NCBI GenBank assembly: GCA_021823905.1
Contig: JAKALX010000056.1
Span: forward strand, 1-13,507
Reading direction: 5' to 3'
DNA: 13,507 nt
From: Chloroflexota bacterium
GTDB taxonomy: Bacteria > Chloroflexota > Dehalococcoidia > Tepidiformales > Tepidiformaceae
This document shows positions 7,064 to 13,068 of this stretch, piece after piece. The notes under the pieces are model-generated. The model ran no database searches. It saw only the letters and a program-made list of their open reading frames with translations, and had not been told where the DNA came from. The position numbers and the translations under genes are program-made. Every line of letters starts with the position of its first letter. Within the stretch, counting starts at the first letter, position 1.

Positions 7064-7069
7064 GGTCGC

Positions 7070-7099
7070 TTGCCCGCAGCTGCCGGTTCCCGCTAGCCT
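7070..7099 (+). promoter_or_regulatory. Possible promoter for the DinB/metallophosphoesterase pair
   Basis: TTGCCC at 7070-7075 and TAGCCT at 7094-7099 are 18 bases apart, about 20 bases before the DinB start. The match is moderate. The 55-bp gap after the methyltransferase contains no terminator hairpin, so read-through from that gene is also possible. Confidence 0.3.
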
Positions 7100-7118
7100 G
7101 CCCCAAACGGGAGAGAGC

Positions 7119-7610
7119 ATGAGCCTGCCACCAGAGACCGTGGAACGCGTCCTGTCCTACCTCCGAAAACGAGGCGCCGAGGATTCGGTCGAGGAGGCCG
7201 TTGCGCGCGTCCGGCTGGCGGCGGACGACCTCCACGCGGCAGCTCGCGGTGTAGCCGGCTTCGATCAACGCCCTCGCCCGGATGAATGGTCGGCACACGA
7301 ATGCCTCGCCCACGCCGTCGAGTGGAATCTGCGCAACGCGCGGGAGATCCTCTACGTCGCGCTCAGCGGCGAGCTCCCGCCCGACGAGGCCGTCGTCCTC
7401 CCGGCGGAACGCGACGCCCTCATCAGGACGCACGACGAAGCGATCGAGTCGCTGTTTGCGCATTTGCGCGAGGCCGCGCCTGAGGCGTTTCTCCAGATCA
7501 CCTGGCCGCACCCGTTTTTCGGAGCCCTGAATTGGCGCGAGTGGCTGGCGTTCCTCGAAGTTCATTGCCGCGACCACACCGGCCAATTGCGAGCGATGCA
7601 GCGTGCGTGA
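7119..7610 (+). CDS. DinB/YfiT-fold protein, putative metal-dependent transferase
   Basis: A 163-residue four-helix-bundle protein of the DinB superfamily. The hallmark segment is PDEWSAHECLAHAVEW (about 54-69), and the late helix is WREWLAFLEVHCRDHTGQL. His65, His149 and His153 fit the three metal-binding histidines of this fold. Relatives include bacillithiol and mycothiol transferases and many uncharacterised stress proteins, so a thiol-transfer or detoxification role is only a possibility. ATG at 7119 follows GGGAG with good spacing. Its last eight bases overlap the GTG of the metallophosphoesterase, implying co-translation. Confidence 0.88.
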   Translation: MSLPPETVERVLSYLRKRGAEDSVEEAVARVRLAADDLHAAARGVAGFDQRPRPDEWSAHECLAHAVEWNLRNAREILYVALSGELPPDEAVVLPAERDALIRTHDEAIESLFAHLREAAPEAFLQITWPHPFFGALNWREWLAFLEVHCRDHTGQLRAMQRA

Positions 7611-8379
7611 ACGCAGGCCGCTCCGAATCGTCCACACCTCCGATGTGCATCTCGGCGCCTACACCGGCATGCCGGGCGACCGCTGGGAATCGCGGCGCGC
7701 TCTCATGGAAGAGACCTTCAGACGGGTCGTTGATCTCGCAAACGACAGCGGAGCGCAGGCGCTCATCATCGCCGGCGACTTCTTCGACAACGACCGCGTG
7801 CCACCAGAAACGATCGAATTCGCCGCCAGCGAGATCGCCCGCTTCGGCGGCCAAACGTTCCTCCTGCCCGGGAATCATGACCCCATGGACGCCGGCAAGC
7901 TTTACTGGCGCCACGACCTCGAGGGGATCGCCCGGCGGCTGACCATCGTCCGCGCACACGCGGGCGAGTTCCTGGAACCCGAGGGTCTCGACCTTGTCCT
8001 CTGGGGACGCGCCTACGTCGAGAGCGACTGGCACTTCCGCCCTCTGGAGGGCCTGCCGCGCCGGATGGACCACCGCTGGCACATCGCCCTCGGCCATGGT
8101 CACTTCGTCCACGACGGCGGCGAGACGAACCGCTCGCTCCTCATCACCGAGTCACAACTCGCCAACGCCCGCGGCCACTGGGACTACGTTGCGCTCGGGC
8201 ACTGGGAGCCGCACGCCGACGTGAGCTCTGGCGGTGTGACGGCTATCTATTCGGGAGCGCCGATGCCCCTCTCCGACGCGAACAAACGCGCCGGTTGGGC
8301 AATCGTGGCTGATTTCGACGACAATGGGGTGCGCTGGCGAAAACACCGCGTGGACACGCGCCCAGGGTCCGAGCCGTAG
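7603..8379 (+). CDS. SbcD/Mre11-like calcineurin-type metallophosphoesterase
   Basis: A 258-residue dinuclear metallophosphoesterase. All metal-binding motifs are present in order: DVH (14-16), GDFFDN (58-63), GNHD (90-93), GHGH (164-167) and GHWEPH (199-204). The opening LRIVHTSDVHLGAY and the GDFFDN form resemble the nuclease SbcD/Mre11/YhaO rather than cAMP phosphodiesterases or serine/threonine phosphatases. No SbcC/Rad50-like ATPase gene is adjacent and the Mre11 capping domain is not evident, so it may be a stand-alone nuclease or phosphodiesterase. The GTG at 7603 overlaps the DinB stop; no independent ribosome binding site stands out, so coupled translation is likely. Confidence 0.92.
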   Translation: MRERRPLRIVHTSDVHLGAYTGMPGDRWESRRALMEETFRRVVDLANDSGAQALIIAGDFFDNDRVPPETIEFAASEIARFGGQTFLLPGNHDPMDAGKLYWRHDLEGIARRLTIVRAHAGEFLEPEGLDLVLWGRAYVESDWHFRPLEGLPRRMDHRWHIALGHGHFVHDGGETNRSLLITESQLANARGHWDYVALGHWEPHADVSSGGVTAIYSGAPMPLSDANKRAGWAIVADFDDNGVRWRKHRVDTRPGSEP

Positions 8380-8411
8380 CCTCCCATCGCCCGCACCCGG
8401 CCCGGTTGACA

Positions 8412-8429
8412 GCTCGGGATTCGCCGAGC
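8412..8429 (+). terminator. Short hairpin after the metallophosphoesterase gene
   Basis: GCTCGG (8412-8417) and CCGAGC (8424-8429) form a perfect six-bp stem with a six-base loop 33 bases after the stop codon. There is no run of T afterwards, so it is a weak candidate terminator or simply a chance hairpin. Confidence 0.25.
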
Positions 8430-8662
8430 GGCACGTGACAGGGTAGCTCGGCCGCCCAGAGCGCACGACCCATAAGTGCGTTCTGCCCGCCGGCACACGC
8501 CGATGACCGCTCAGTTCCCAATCTCACCGAACAGCGGTCGTTGCGCGAAGACCTGGACTGGGTCGTCGGGCCGACGGGCCGGGGCGCCCGGAGTCATCGC
8601 TACATTCGAGACCATGCCATTCCCGACGTCGCTATTTCCCCAGATGTTCTCCCACTATTCTC

Positions 8663-8706
8663 TTGACAGCATCGTTACAATCACGCTCTATGCACCGCCT
8701 AGGCGG
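8663..8706 (+). promoter_or_regulatory. Promoter-like hexamers and palindrome before the secreted-protein gene
   Basis: TTGACA (8663-8668) is a consensus -35; the hexamers 16-18 bases on (around 8685-8692) match TATAAT poorly. TACAAT (8676-8681) is a good -10 without a good -35. The palindrome CCGCCTAGGCGG (8695-8706) lies where a repressor operator would overlap the transcription start. A GAGGTG Shine-Dalgarno (about 8729-8734) then precedes the ATG at 8741. Promoter activity is likely, but the exact pair is not decided by eye. Confidence 0.4.
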
Positions 8707-8740
8707 AATCAGACCGACCTGCGTGCATGAGGTGTAAGTC

Positions 8741-9526
8741 ATGACTCTCTTATTTCGGAAGAAGTGGCTCCCGCTGGCAGCGCTTGCTGTACTGGCGGCT
8801 GCCGCCAGCCTCGCCGTACTCGTTAGCAGCGCGACGGCCCAGTCCCCAATCCAGCCCGCGGTCCCTCCCGCGGTCCCTGTCGGAAAGACCTTTAGCTATG
8901 CGGCGAAATTCACCTGCGGCCTGGTGCCCCAGAATCGCGTGCCGCTCGACCCACGGCAGGCAACGGCTGAATTCCCACCCACCGAGCTGCCACTGAAACC
9001 CGCGAACTATGCAACCGACATCAACGTTCACAACCCCCAGTTCAAGGCGACAGTTCTCTGGAAGAAGGCCGTCCTTTCCGGCTGGATAGGGATCCCGGGG
9101 GCTGCTGGAGGCGCCACGTCGGAACCCGAGCAACGCTTCGACGGTGGCAAGTATTTTCCCGTCCAGTTGCCGCCTGACGGCGCATTCAGCGTGGACTGCG
9201 CGGACATCGTCAAGGTGCTCCACCCGCCTGGGCCGTCACCCTACCCGAGCTTCATCACGGGGTTCGTCGTGATCAACTCGCCCGTCGAGCTGGATGTCAC
9301 CGCTGTCTACACGTCGGAGCGGCAGGACGCACCCGTCATTCACTGCCTCCTTAGTAACGGCCAGATCGTCGCTGCCACACCCAATGCCGCAGGCACGCCG
9401 GAATGCCCGACCGCGGCTAACGGAGTGAGTACTATCAGCATGTCGGTGACGCAGACGGGGACAGGTCTGACGATGGACGTGGAGTCCATCACACCGAAGT
9501 CCGTGGCCTTCGTGGGACACGACTAA
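8741..9526 (+). CDS. Secreted protein of unknown function
   Basis: A 261-residue exported protein. The signal peptide has a basic start (RKK, 6-8), a long Ala/Leu core (about 9-30) and a probable cleavage site ATA-Q (after Ala33). The mature part begins with a Pro-rich linker, PAVPPAVPV, made by two exact copies of a 12-base unit. Recognisable strings include YAAKFTCG, NYATDINVHNP (89-99) and GFVVINSPVELDVTAVYT (174-191), which suggest a beta-rich extracellular fold. Four cysteines (59, 153, 202, 222) could form disulfides after export. I recall similar strings in uncharacterised secreted proteins, but no function. The ATG at 8741 has a GAGGTG ribosome binding site. The gene stands alone, closed by a hairpin downstream. 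Confidence 0.85.
   Translation: MTLLFRKKWLPLAALAVLAAAASLAVLVSSATAQSPIQPAVPPAVPVGKTFSYAAKFTCGLVPQNRVPLDPRQATAEFPPTELPLKPANYATDINVHNPQFKATVLWKKAVLSGWIGIPGAAGGATSEPEQRFDGGKYFPVQLPPDGAFSVDCADIVKVLHPPGPSPYPSFITGFVVINSPVELDVTAVYTSERQDAPVIHCLLSNGQIVAATPNAAGTPECPTAANGVSTISMSVTQTGTGLTMDVESITPKSVAFVGHD
8855..8878 (+). repeat. Two tandem copies of a 12-base unit (Pro-rich linker)
   Basis: CCCGCGGTCCCT occurs twice in a row, at 8855-8866 and 8867-8878. It keeps the reading frame and encodes the repeated PAVP segment directly after the signal peptide. Such an in-frame repeat can change copy number and so linker length between strains. Confidence 0.8.
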
Positions 9527-9537
9527 CAGCAGATCGG

Positions 9538-9579
9538 CGCCGCGCCCCGCACCGAGAGATACCGGGGGCGGGGCCGGCG
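9538..9579. terminator. Hairpin between convergent genes
   Basis: The left arm (CGCCGCGCCCCGC, 9538-9550) pairs with GCGGGGCCGGCG (9568-9579) over twelve pairs with one bulged base, around a loop of 17 bases. It starts 12 bases after the secreted-protein stop and lies before the stop of the convergent dienelactone hydrolase. No T-run follows on either strand. A bidirectional terminator is the simplest reading. Confidence 0.55.
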
Positions 9580-9637
9580 TCCAGCTCTGGCAACCTAACG
9601 TCGGTGTCGGCGATTGCGCGCGGAGGCTCGTGCTGCC

Positions 9638-10405
9638 TCAGCTCGCCCAGTACAGCCCACCCTGGAGAAAGTCGACGACACGCCGCCAGGCGTCCTCAGC
9701 GGCGTCGGGGTAACTGGCGGCCTGCCGATCGAAGAACGAGTGGGGCGCCCCCGGATAGGTGACGAGCGCGTGCTTCACGCCGACCTCCGTGAGCGCGCGG
9801 TCGAACTTCTCGATGTCCTCCGCCGTGATCCCCTGGTCGGCGCCGCCCATCAGCCCAAGCAAGGGCACGCGGAAGTCCTGCACCCGCGCGATCACCGGCT
9901 CCGAGCCATCCCGTTGCGGCCGCGTCGGCGACCCGTACATGCCCGCCACACCGGCGATCCCGTGGACCGTTTGCGCCATGATCCAGGAGTTGCTGCCGCC
10001 AAAGCAGAACCCGAGCGTGAAGACGTTGCGCTGCTCGAAACCTGGCCGTTTCCGCAACAGGTCCACGCACGTCTGGACGTCGGCCGAGATGCCCGCCACC
10101 GTCGTCTGCGCGACGTGCGGCATGAATTCGAATCCGTCCGGCCGTTTGCCGACGCCCGCCGATCGCCCGAAGTAATCGAAGGCGATCGCGTCGTAACCCA
10201 CGTTCGCGAACCGGAGCGCGAGTTCCTCATAGAACGGGTGCAGCCCGCGAACGTCAGGAAGGATGACGACCCCGGGGCCCTCGGGAGCTGACGCCCGCGC
10301 GGTGAACGCGGCGAAGTGGTTGCCGTCGGCTGCGACCAGCTCGAGGTCATCGTGCTCGACGGCGCCGCCGCCAATCGCCGGTCTGTTCGAGTCGTGCACT
10401 GTCAT
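9638..10405 (-). CDS. Dienelactone hydrolase family protein
   Basis: A 255-residue alpha/beta hydrolase of the dienelactone hydrolase (DLH) family. The nucleophile is Cys134 in GFCFGG, with Asp190 in GGADQGI and His222 in GAPHSFFD completing the Cys-Asp-His triad typical of the family. The DVRGL segment after strand 3 (VVILPDVRGLHPFYEE) is also characteristic. Family members hydrolyse dienelactones in chlorocatechol degradation or other esters and lactones; no aromatic-degradation genes lie nearby, so the substrate is open. I use the ATG at 10405, with GGGAG just upstream, rather than the longer open frame that would run through the promoter region. It is divergent from the FKBP gene. Confidence 0.93.
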   Translation of the reverse strand: MTVHDSNRPAIGGGAVEHDDLELVAADGNHFAAFTARASAPEGPGVVILPDVRGLHPFYEELALRFANVGYDAIAFDYFGRSAGVGKRPDGFEFMPHVAQTTVAGISADVQTCVDLLRKRPGFEQRNVFTLGFCFGGSNSWIMAQTVHGIAGVAGMYGSPTRPQRDGSEPVIARVQDFRVPLLGLMGGADQGITAEDIEKFDRALTEVGVKHALVTYPGAPHSFFDRQAASYPDAAEDAWRRVVDFLQGGLYWAS

Positions 10406-10441
10406 CTGCTCCCACCTGTTCTGGCTGTCCTCACGCCGCGT

Positions 10442-10471
10442 ATCGTACGGTCCGGCCACCAGCGCTACAAT
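10442..10471. promoter_or_regulatory. Overlapping divergent promoters for the DLH and FKBP genes
   Basis: On the minus strand TTGTAG (10470-10465) and TACGAT (10447-10442) are 17 bases apart and would drive the hydrolase gene with a leader of about 30 bases. On the plus strand GCTACAATC places TACAAT at 10466-10471, which would drive the FKBP gene. The plus -10 and the minus -35 therefore share five bases (10466-10470). The plus -35 position is poor (TCGTAC, 10443-10448). Confidence 0.5.
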
Positions 10472-10512
10472 CGCCGCGGGGGACAGCGGGCGGCACCGAA
10501 CGGAGCGCAAAC

Positions 10513-10935
10513 GTGGTACATGACGGCGACCTGGTCGAGCTGCACTTTCATGGCACGCTCGACAACGGCGAGGTCTTCGACACCTCCCGACGACGCAGCC
10601 CTCGCTACTTCGTCCTCGGCCGCGGACAACTGCTCCCGGCCTTCGAGGCGCAAGTCCGCGAGATGAGCCCCGGCGACCGCCGCTCCTTCACCATTCCCAG
10701 CGCCAGCGCCTACGGCGCGCACGATCCGTCCCTCGTGTTCGTCGTCCCCCGCGCCGAGGCGCCCGAGACTGTCGCTCCCGGCGACGAGGTGCAACTGACC
10801 GGCGGGCGGCCGGGCACGATCACCTCGGTCGATCCCGAAACCGTCAGCGTCGACGGCAACCACCCGCTCGCGGGCCAAACGCTCCATTTTGAAGTCGAAC
10901 TCCTGTCCGCCCGCCCGGCGGTGCCGGAGCGCTAG
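10513..10935 (+). CDS. FKBP-type peptidyl-prolyl isomerase, SlyD-like
   Basis: A 140-residue cytosolic FKBP of the SlyD group, speeding proline cis/trans isomerisation and acting as a folding helper. The FKBP opening is VHDGDLVELHFHGTLDNGEVFDTS (2-25), followed by FVLGRGQLLPAFEAQVREM. An insert-in-flap chaperone domain fills about residues 70-120, and the family ending VDGNHPLAGQTLHFEVEL is present. It lacks the His/Cys-rich nickel-binding tail of E. coli SlyD, as many shorter homologues do. The start is GTG at 10513, with GGAG about nine bases upstream and a TACAAT -10 box further up. Confidence 0.93.
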   Translation: MVHDGDLVELHFHGTLDNGEVFDTSRRRSPRYFVLGRGQLLPAFEAQVREMSPGDRRSFTIPSASAYGAHDPSLVFVVPRAEAPETVAPGDEVQLTGGRPGTITSVDPETVSVDGNHPLAGQTLHFEVELLSARPAVPER

Positions 10936-11008
10936 CCGATCGGTAGTTCGACCCCGGCCAGCGGCCACCGTTGATCACCGCACGCTCTCCGCCATCCCGG
11001 CACTGAAA

Positions 11009-11044
11009 GAGAGCGCCGCATCCTCAACAGGACACGGCGCTCTC
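11009..11044. terminator. Bidirectional terminator hairpin
   Basis: GAGAGCGCCG (11009-11018) and CGGCGCTCTC (11035-11044) form a perfect ten-bp stem with a 16-base loop. It lies between the ends of the FKBP gene (+) and the membrane protein B gene (-). On the minus strand TTTC follows the stem. This is the cleanest hairpin in the window and probably stops transcription from both sides. Confidence 0.7.
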
Positions 11045-11066
11045 CCGTTCCGGGCGACGGCTCGGT

Positions 11067-11738
11067 CTAGCGAGCGTCTGTCGCCGGGCGAGTCAGGGCT
11101 GGCCCCTCGGGACTTGGCGGGCGCTGGGCTTCGGGCTTCGGCGCCGAATTCCGAACAACATACGTGAAGACGTAACCGCCAGTCAGGACGAGCAGGGCCA
11201 TCGAGACGTAGAACACCCCCATCGCAAGTGAGAGGTTCGAATCGGAGACCAGGAACTTCGAAACGGAGGCGAGGTGACTCTGGGAGTTGACTTCCACGCC
11301 GATCACCAGCGGGACCAGGTAGAGCATTGAGCCAAGCGTCAGGAGCACCGCTGTCAGGCGGTAGTCGGCAGGGTTCTCATCCGGGTCACGCACCATTTTC
11401 AGGAGCAGAACCCAGAGCGCCAGGACGCCCGCGAGTGAAGCCGTGACCGGCACCGGACTGTCGTGGAGGATGTTCGGATAGAAGAAGACTAGGCTCGTGG
11501 CCACGGTCGCGACAAGGGCGCCGTCCCGAAGGAGGACGTAGGTCAGCCAGAACACGTCGGCGCCGAAACGCAACGAGAGCTTGCGCAGAGTCCGGATGGC
11601 GTAGGGACGCATCAGGTAGAAGACGAGCGTGGCCACCCAGAGCAGCGGCAGCGCCGCAACCATCGAGCCGACGAGAAAATCGCGGAATCCGTTCTGGAAG
11701 GCGGCGCTAAGCGCGGCCTGGAGTTGATCGACCGTCAT
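11067..11738 (-). CDS. Membrane protein B, paralogue of the protein encoded at 12258-12908
   Basis: A 223-residue integral membrane protein of unrecognised family. Hydrophobic segments fall at about 24-43, 62-88, 97-117, 127-149 and 169-196, giving five probable helices, and a Pro-rich cytosolic-looking tail follows. From residue 24 to about 195 it aligns without a gap to membrane protein A, with about one third identical residues. Shared features are LRPY-like LMRPY (42-46), KLSLRFGAD (53-61), the LRD step at Arg71-Asp72 and DPDENP (118-123). It has no cysteine, and neither of its two His residues (92, 155) is shared with A, so a haem role is not supported. The ATG at 11738 has an excellent AAGGAG. 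It follows the ferredoxin gene by 46 bp and ends at a terminator. Confidence 0.8.
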   Translation of the reverse strand: MTVDQLQAALSAAFQNGFRDFLVGSMVAALPLLWVATLVFYLMRPYAIRTLRKLSLRFGADVFWLTYVLLRDGALVATVATSLVFFYPNILHDSPVPVTASLAGVLALWVLLLKMVRDPDENPADYRLTAVLLTLGSMLYLVPLVIGVEVNSQSHLASVSKFLVSDSNLSLAMGVFYVSMALLVLTGGYVFTYVVRNSAPKPEAQRPPSPEGPALTRPATDAR

Positions 11739-11784
11739 TGCGGTGCTCCTTCGTGCTCGTGTGTGCTAAAACCGGCGGCTCTGG

Positions 11785-12258
11785 TCATTTCCGAACCCAT
11801 GTCCGCCACACTTGCCAGGGTGCGACTCGCTTCGCGAGGCGCCAGCGGAGATCCTTCCCCCACGGATCGTGGGCTTCCCGCGGCGCCTGAACCTTCATCG
11901 CCGCCCGCGTGTACGACGACAGCGGCATCCAGCGAACCTCCGTCCCGTGCGGCTCAACAAGAATGGGGCCCTGCCGCACGGCGACGACAGGCCGTTCGCC
12001 CACCGCCTTGATGGAGATCGCCTCGGTCGGGCACTCGCGCACACAGATGGTGCAGCCGTTGCAATGGTCGACCTGGACCGGCACTTCCATCATCCAGTTG
12101 AACGACTCCGGATCGGCGTCGCCACGGGCGAACGTCGACTCGGGTCCCTCGTGGCTGGTGCGAGTCATGTCCAGCGCGCGGATCGGGCAGACATCCATAC
12201 AGATGCCGCAGTTGATGCAAGTCGCTTCCGCGACAGTGACCTCGAATTCCTTTTCCAT
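11785..12258 (-). CDS. 2[4Fe-4S] ferredoxin with inter-cluster insert and basic C-terminal tail
   Basis: A 157-residue iron-sulfur electron carrier. Cys14-x2-Cys17-x2-Cys20-x3-Cys24-Pro and Cys66-x2-Cys69-x2-Cys72-x3-Cys76-Pro are two complete [4Fe-4S] sets. The stretch between them (25-65) is longer than in ordinary bacterial ferredoxins and acidic, containing ESTFARGDADPESFNW. After the second cluster comes a Cys-free region of about 80 residues ending in a basic, Trp-rich stretch (from about 131: DPWGKDLRWRLAKRVAPWQ, then VWRTWVRK), which may dock on a membrane or subunit. The ATG at 12258 overlaps the upstream stop as TGATG, so translation is probably coupled to membrane protein A; a GTG one codon earlier is possible. 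It most likely passes electrons to or from a complex built with A and B. Confidence 0.93.
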   Translation of the reverse strand: MEKEFEVTVAEATCINCGICMDVCPIRALDMTRTSHEGPESTFARGDADPESFNWMMEVPVQVDHCNGCTICVRECPTEAISIKAVGERPVVAVRQGPILVEPHGTEVRWMPLSSYTRAAMKVQAPREAHDPWGKDLRWRLAKRVAPWQVWRTWVRK

Positions 12259-12908
12259 CACGCGCGCGTGGCCGCCTCCGCCTTCTCTTCGGGCAGGTCC
12301 GGGACGACAGTCGCGTGGAAGAAGAGCACGTAGCCCACTGCCACGAAGCCGAGGATCCCGCAGAGAATGATGCTCGCGTAGGCCATCCCGGCAGCCAGCA
12401 CCGGGTGCTGGTTCGAGATGAACAGCGAGGTGAACCCGTTGATGTTCCCGAAATCCGTTGCCTGGACGCCGATAAACGTCGGGATCAGGTAGAGGGCCGC
12501 ACCCAGCGCCAGGAGCACGCTCACCGCGTAGAACGCCCGCGGATTGTCATCGGCGTCCCAGATCAGCTTGATGACCAGGACCGCGAGCGCGCAGACCGCC
12601 GCCAGCCCGCCCGTGATCGGCCAGGCGCCCGCAATGAACGGATCGACGAACAGGAATTGGATGCTGAGAACGAACGTGACGACGATAAGAAGATCCCGTG
12701 CACCGGCGTAGACGAGCCACCAGAGGTCGGCGCCCAGGCGAAGGCTGAACTTCGTGACGACGTTGAGGATGTACGGCCGGGCAAGGTGCACCGCGATGAC
12801 GAGAAACCACAAGACGGGGAGGAGCGCCACCACCGTGCCTTCGATGATCGACTCGCCTGCTCCGACGATGGAGCCGTATACGGCCTGCTGAATCTGGTCT
12901 GGACCCAT
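12258..12908 (-). CDS. Membrane protein A, first gene of the ferredoxin cassette
   Basis: A 216-residue integral membrane protein of unrecognised family with five probable helices at about 24-43, 62-88, 97-117, 126-148 and 169-198. Conserved with protein B at the same residue numbers are Pro31, Trp34, ARPY/MRPY (Arg44-Tyr46), Lys53, SLR (55-57), GAD (59-61), Trp64, Arg71-Asp72, Lys114, Asp118, Asp120, Asn122-Pro123 and LYL (139-141). Cys106 and Cys183 have no match in B, and none of the His residues (41, 168, 198) is shared. The positive segment between helices 1 and 2 probably faces the cytosol. The ATG at 12908 has AAAGGA about ten bases upstream. The ferredoxin start overlaps its stop. It probably acts with B as a membrane anchor or channel-like partner of the ferredoxin. 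Confidence 0.82.
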   Translation of the reverse strand: MGPDQIQQAVYGSIVGAGESIIEGTVVALLPVLWFLVIAVHLARPYILNVVTKFSLRLGADLWWLVYAGARDLLIVVTFVLSIQFLFVDPFIAGAWPITGGLAAVCALAVLVIKLIWDADDNPRAFYAVSVLLALGAALYLIPTFIGVQATDFGNINGFTSLFISNQHPVLAAGMAYASIILCGILGFVAVGYVLFFHATVVPDLPEEKAEAATRA

Positions 12909-13068
12909 TACTTAGATGTCCTTTCTCCACATCTCATGGCTGCATCCCGCTACGATTAACAACTGAACCGCGTGTCCACAACAATTTCTACCGAAATCCG
13001 AATACTCATATGATAGTTCAGTAGTTGAGGCAGCGGCTCTGCGACAGGAATATGTTCCCTTACCCTTT

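Larger units (their letters stand above)
8380..8740. other. Intergenic region of 361 bp with promoter-like elements
   Basis: No protein family is recognised here. A perfect six-base hairpin (GCTCGG/CCGAGC, six-base loop) lies at 8412-8429 just after the metallophosphoesterase, without a U-tract. TACATT at 8601-8606 precedes an ATG at 8614 that opens a 38-codon frame ending at 8730. TTGACA at 8663-8668 and TACAAT at 8676-8681 are both good hexamers but too close together to be one promoter. A 12-base palindrome, CCGCCTAGGCGG, lies at 8695-8706. Together they look like the control region of the secreted-protein gene. Confidence 0.5.

Noticed and set aside
8663..8681. TTGACA and TACAAT read together as one strong promoter
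   Set aside because: Only seven bases separate the two hexamers, far short of the 16-18 needed, so they cannot form one sigma-70-type promoter.
9614..10291. Plus-strand open frame of 225 codons opposite the dienelactone hydrolase
   Set aside because: It is antisense to a gene with a complete catalytic triad; its composition (Arg/Asp/His/Val-rich) is that of a reverse-strand shadow.
11067..12908. Haem b membrane anchor (cytochrome b, NrfD or succinate dehydrogenase type) for proteins A and B
   Set aside because: No His is conserved between the two paralogues, the helices lack paired His ligands, and the sequences do not resemble NrfD, SdhC/D or cytochrome b.
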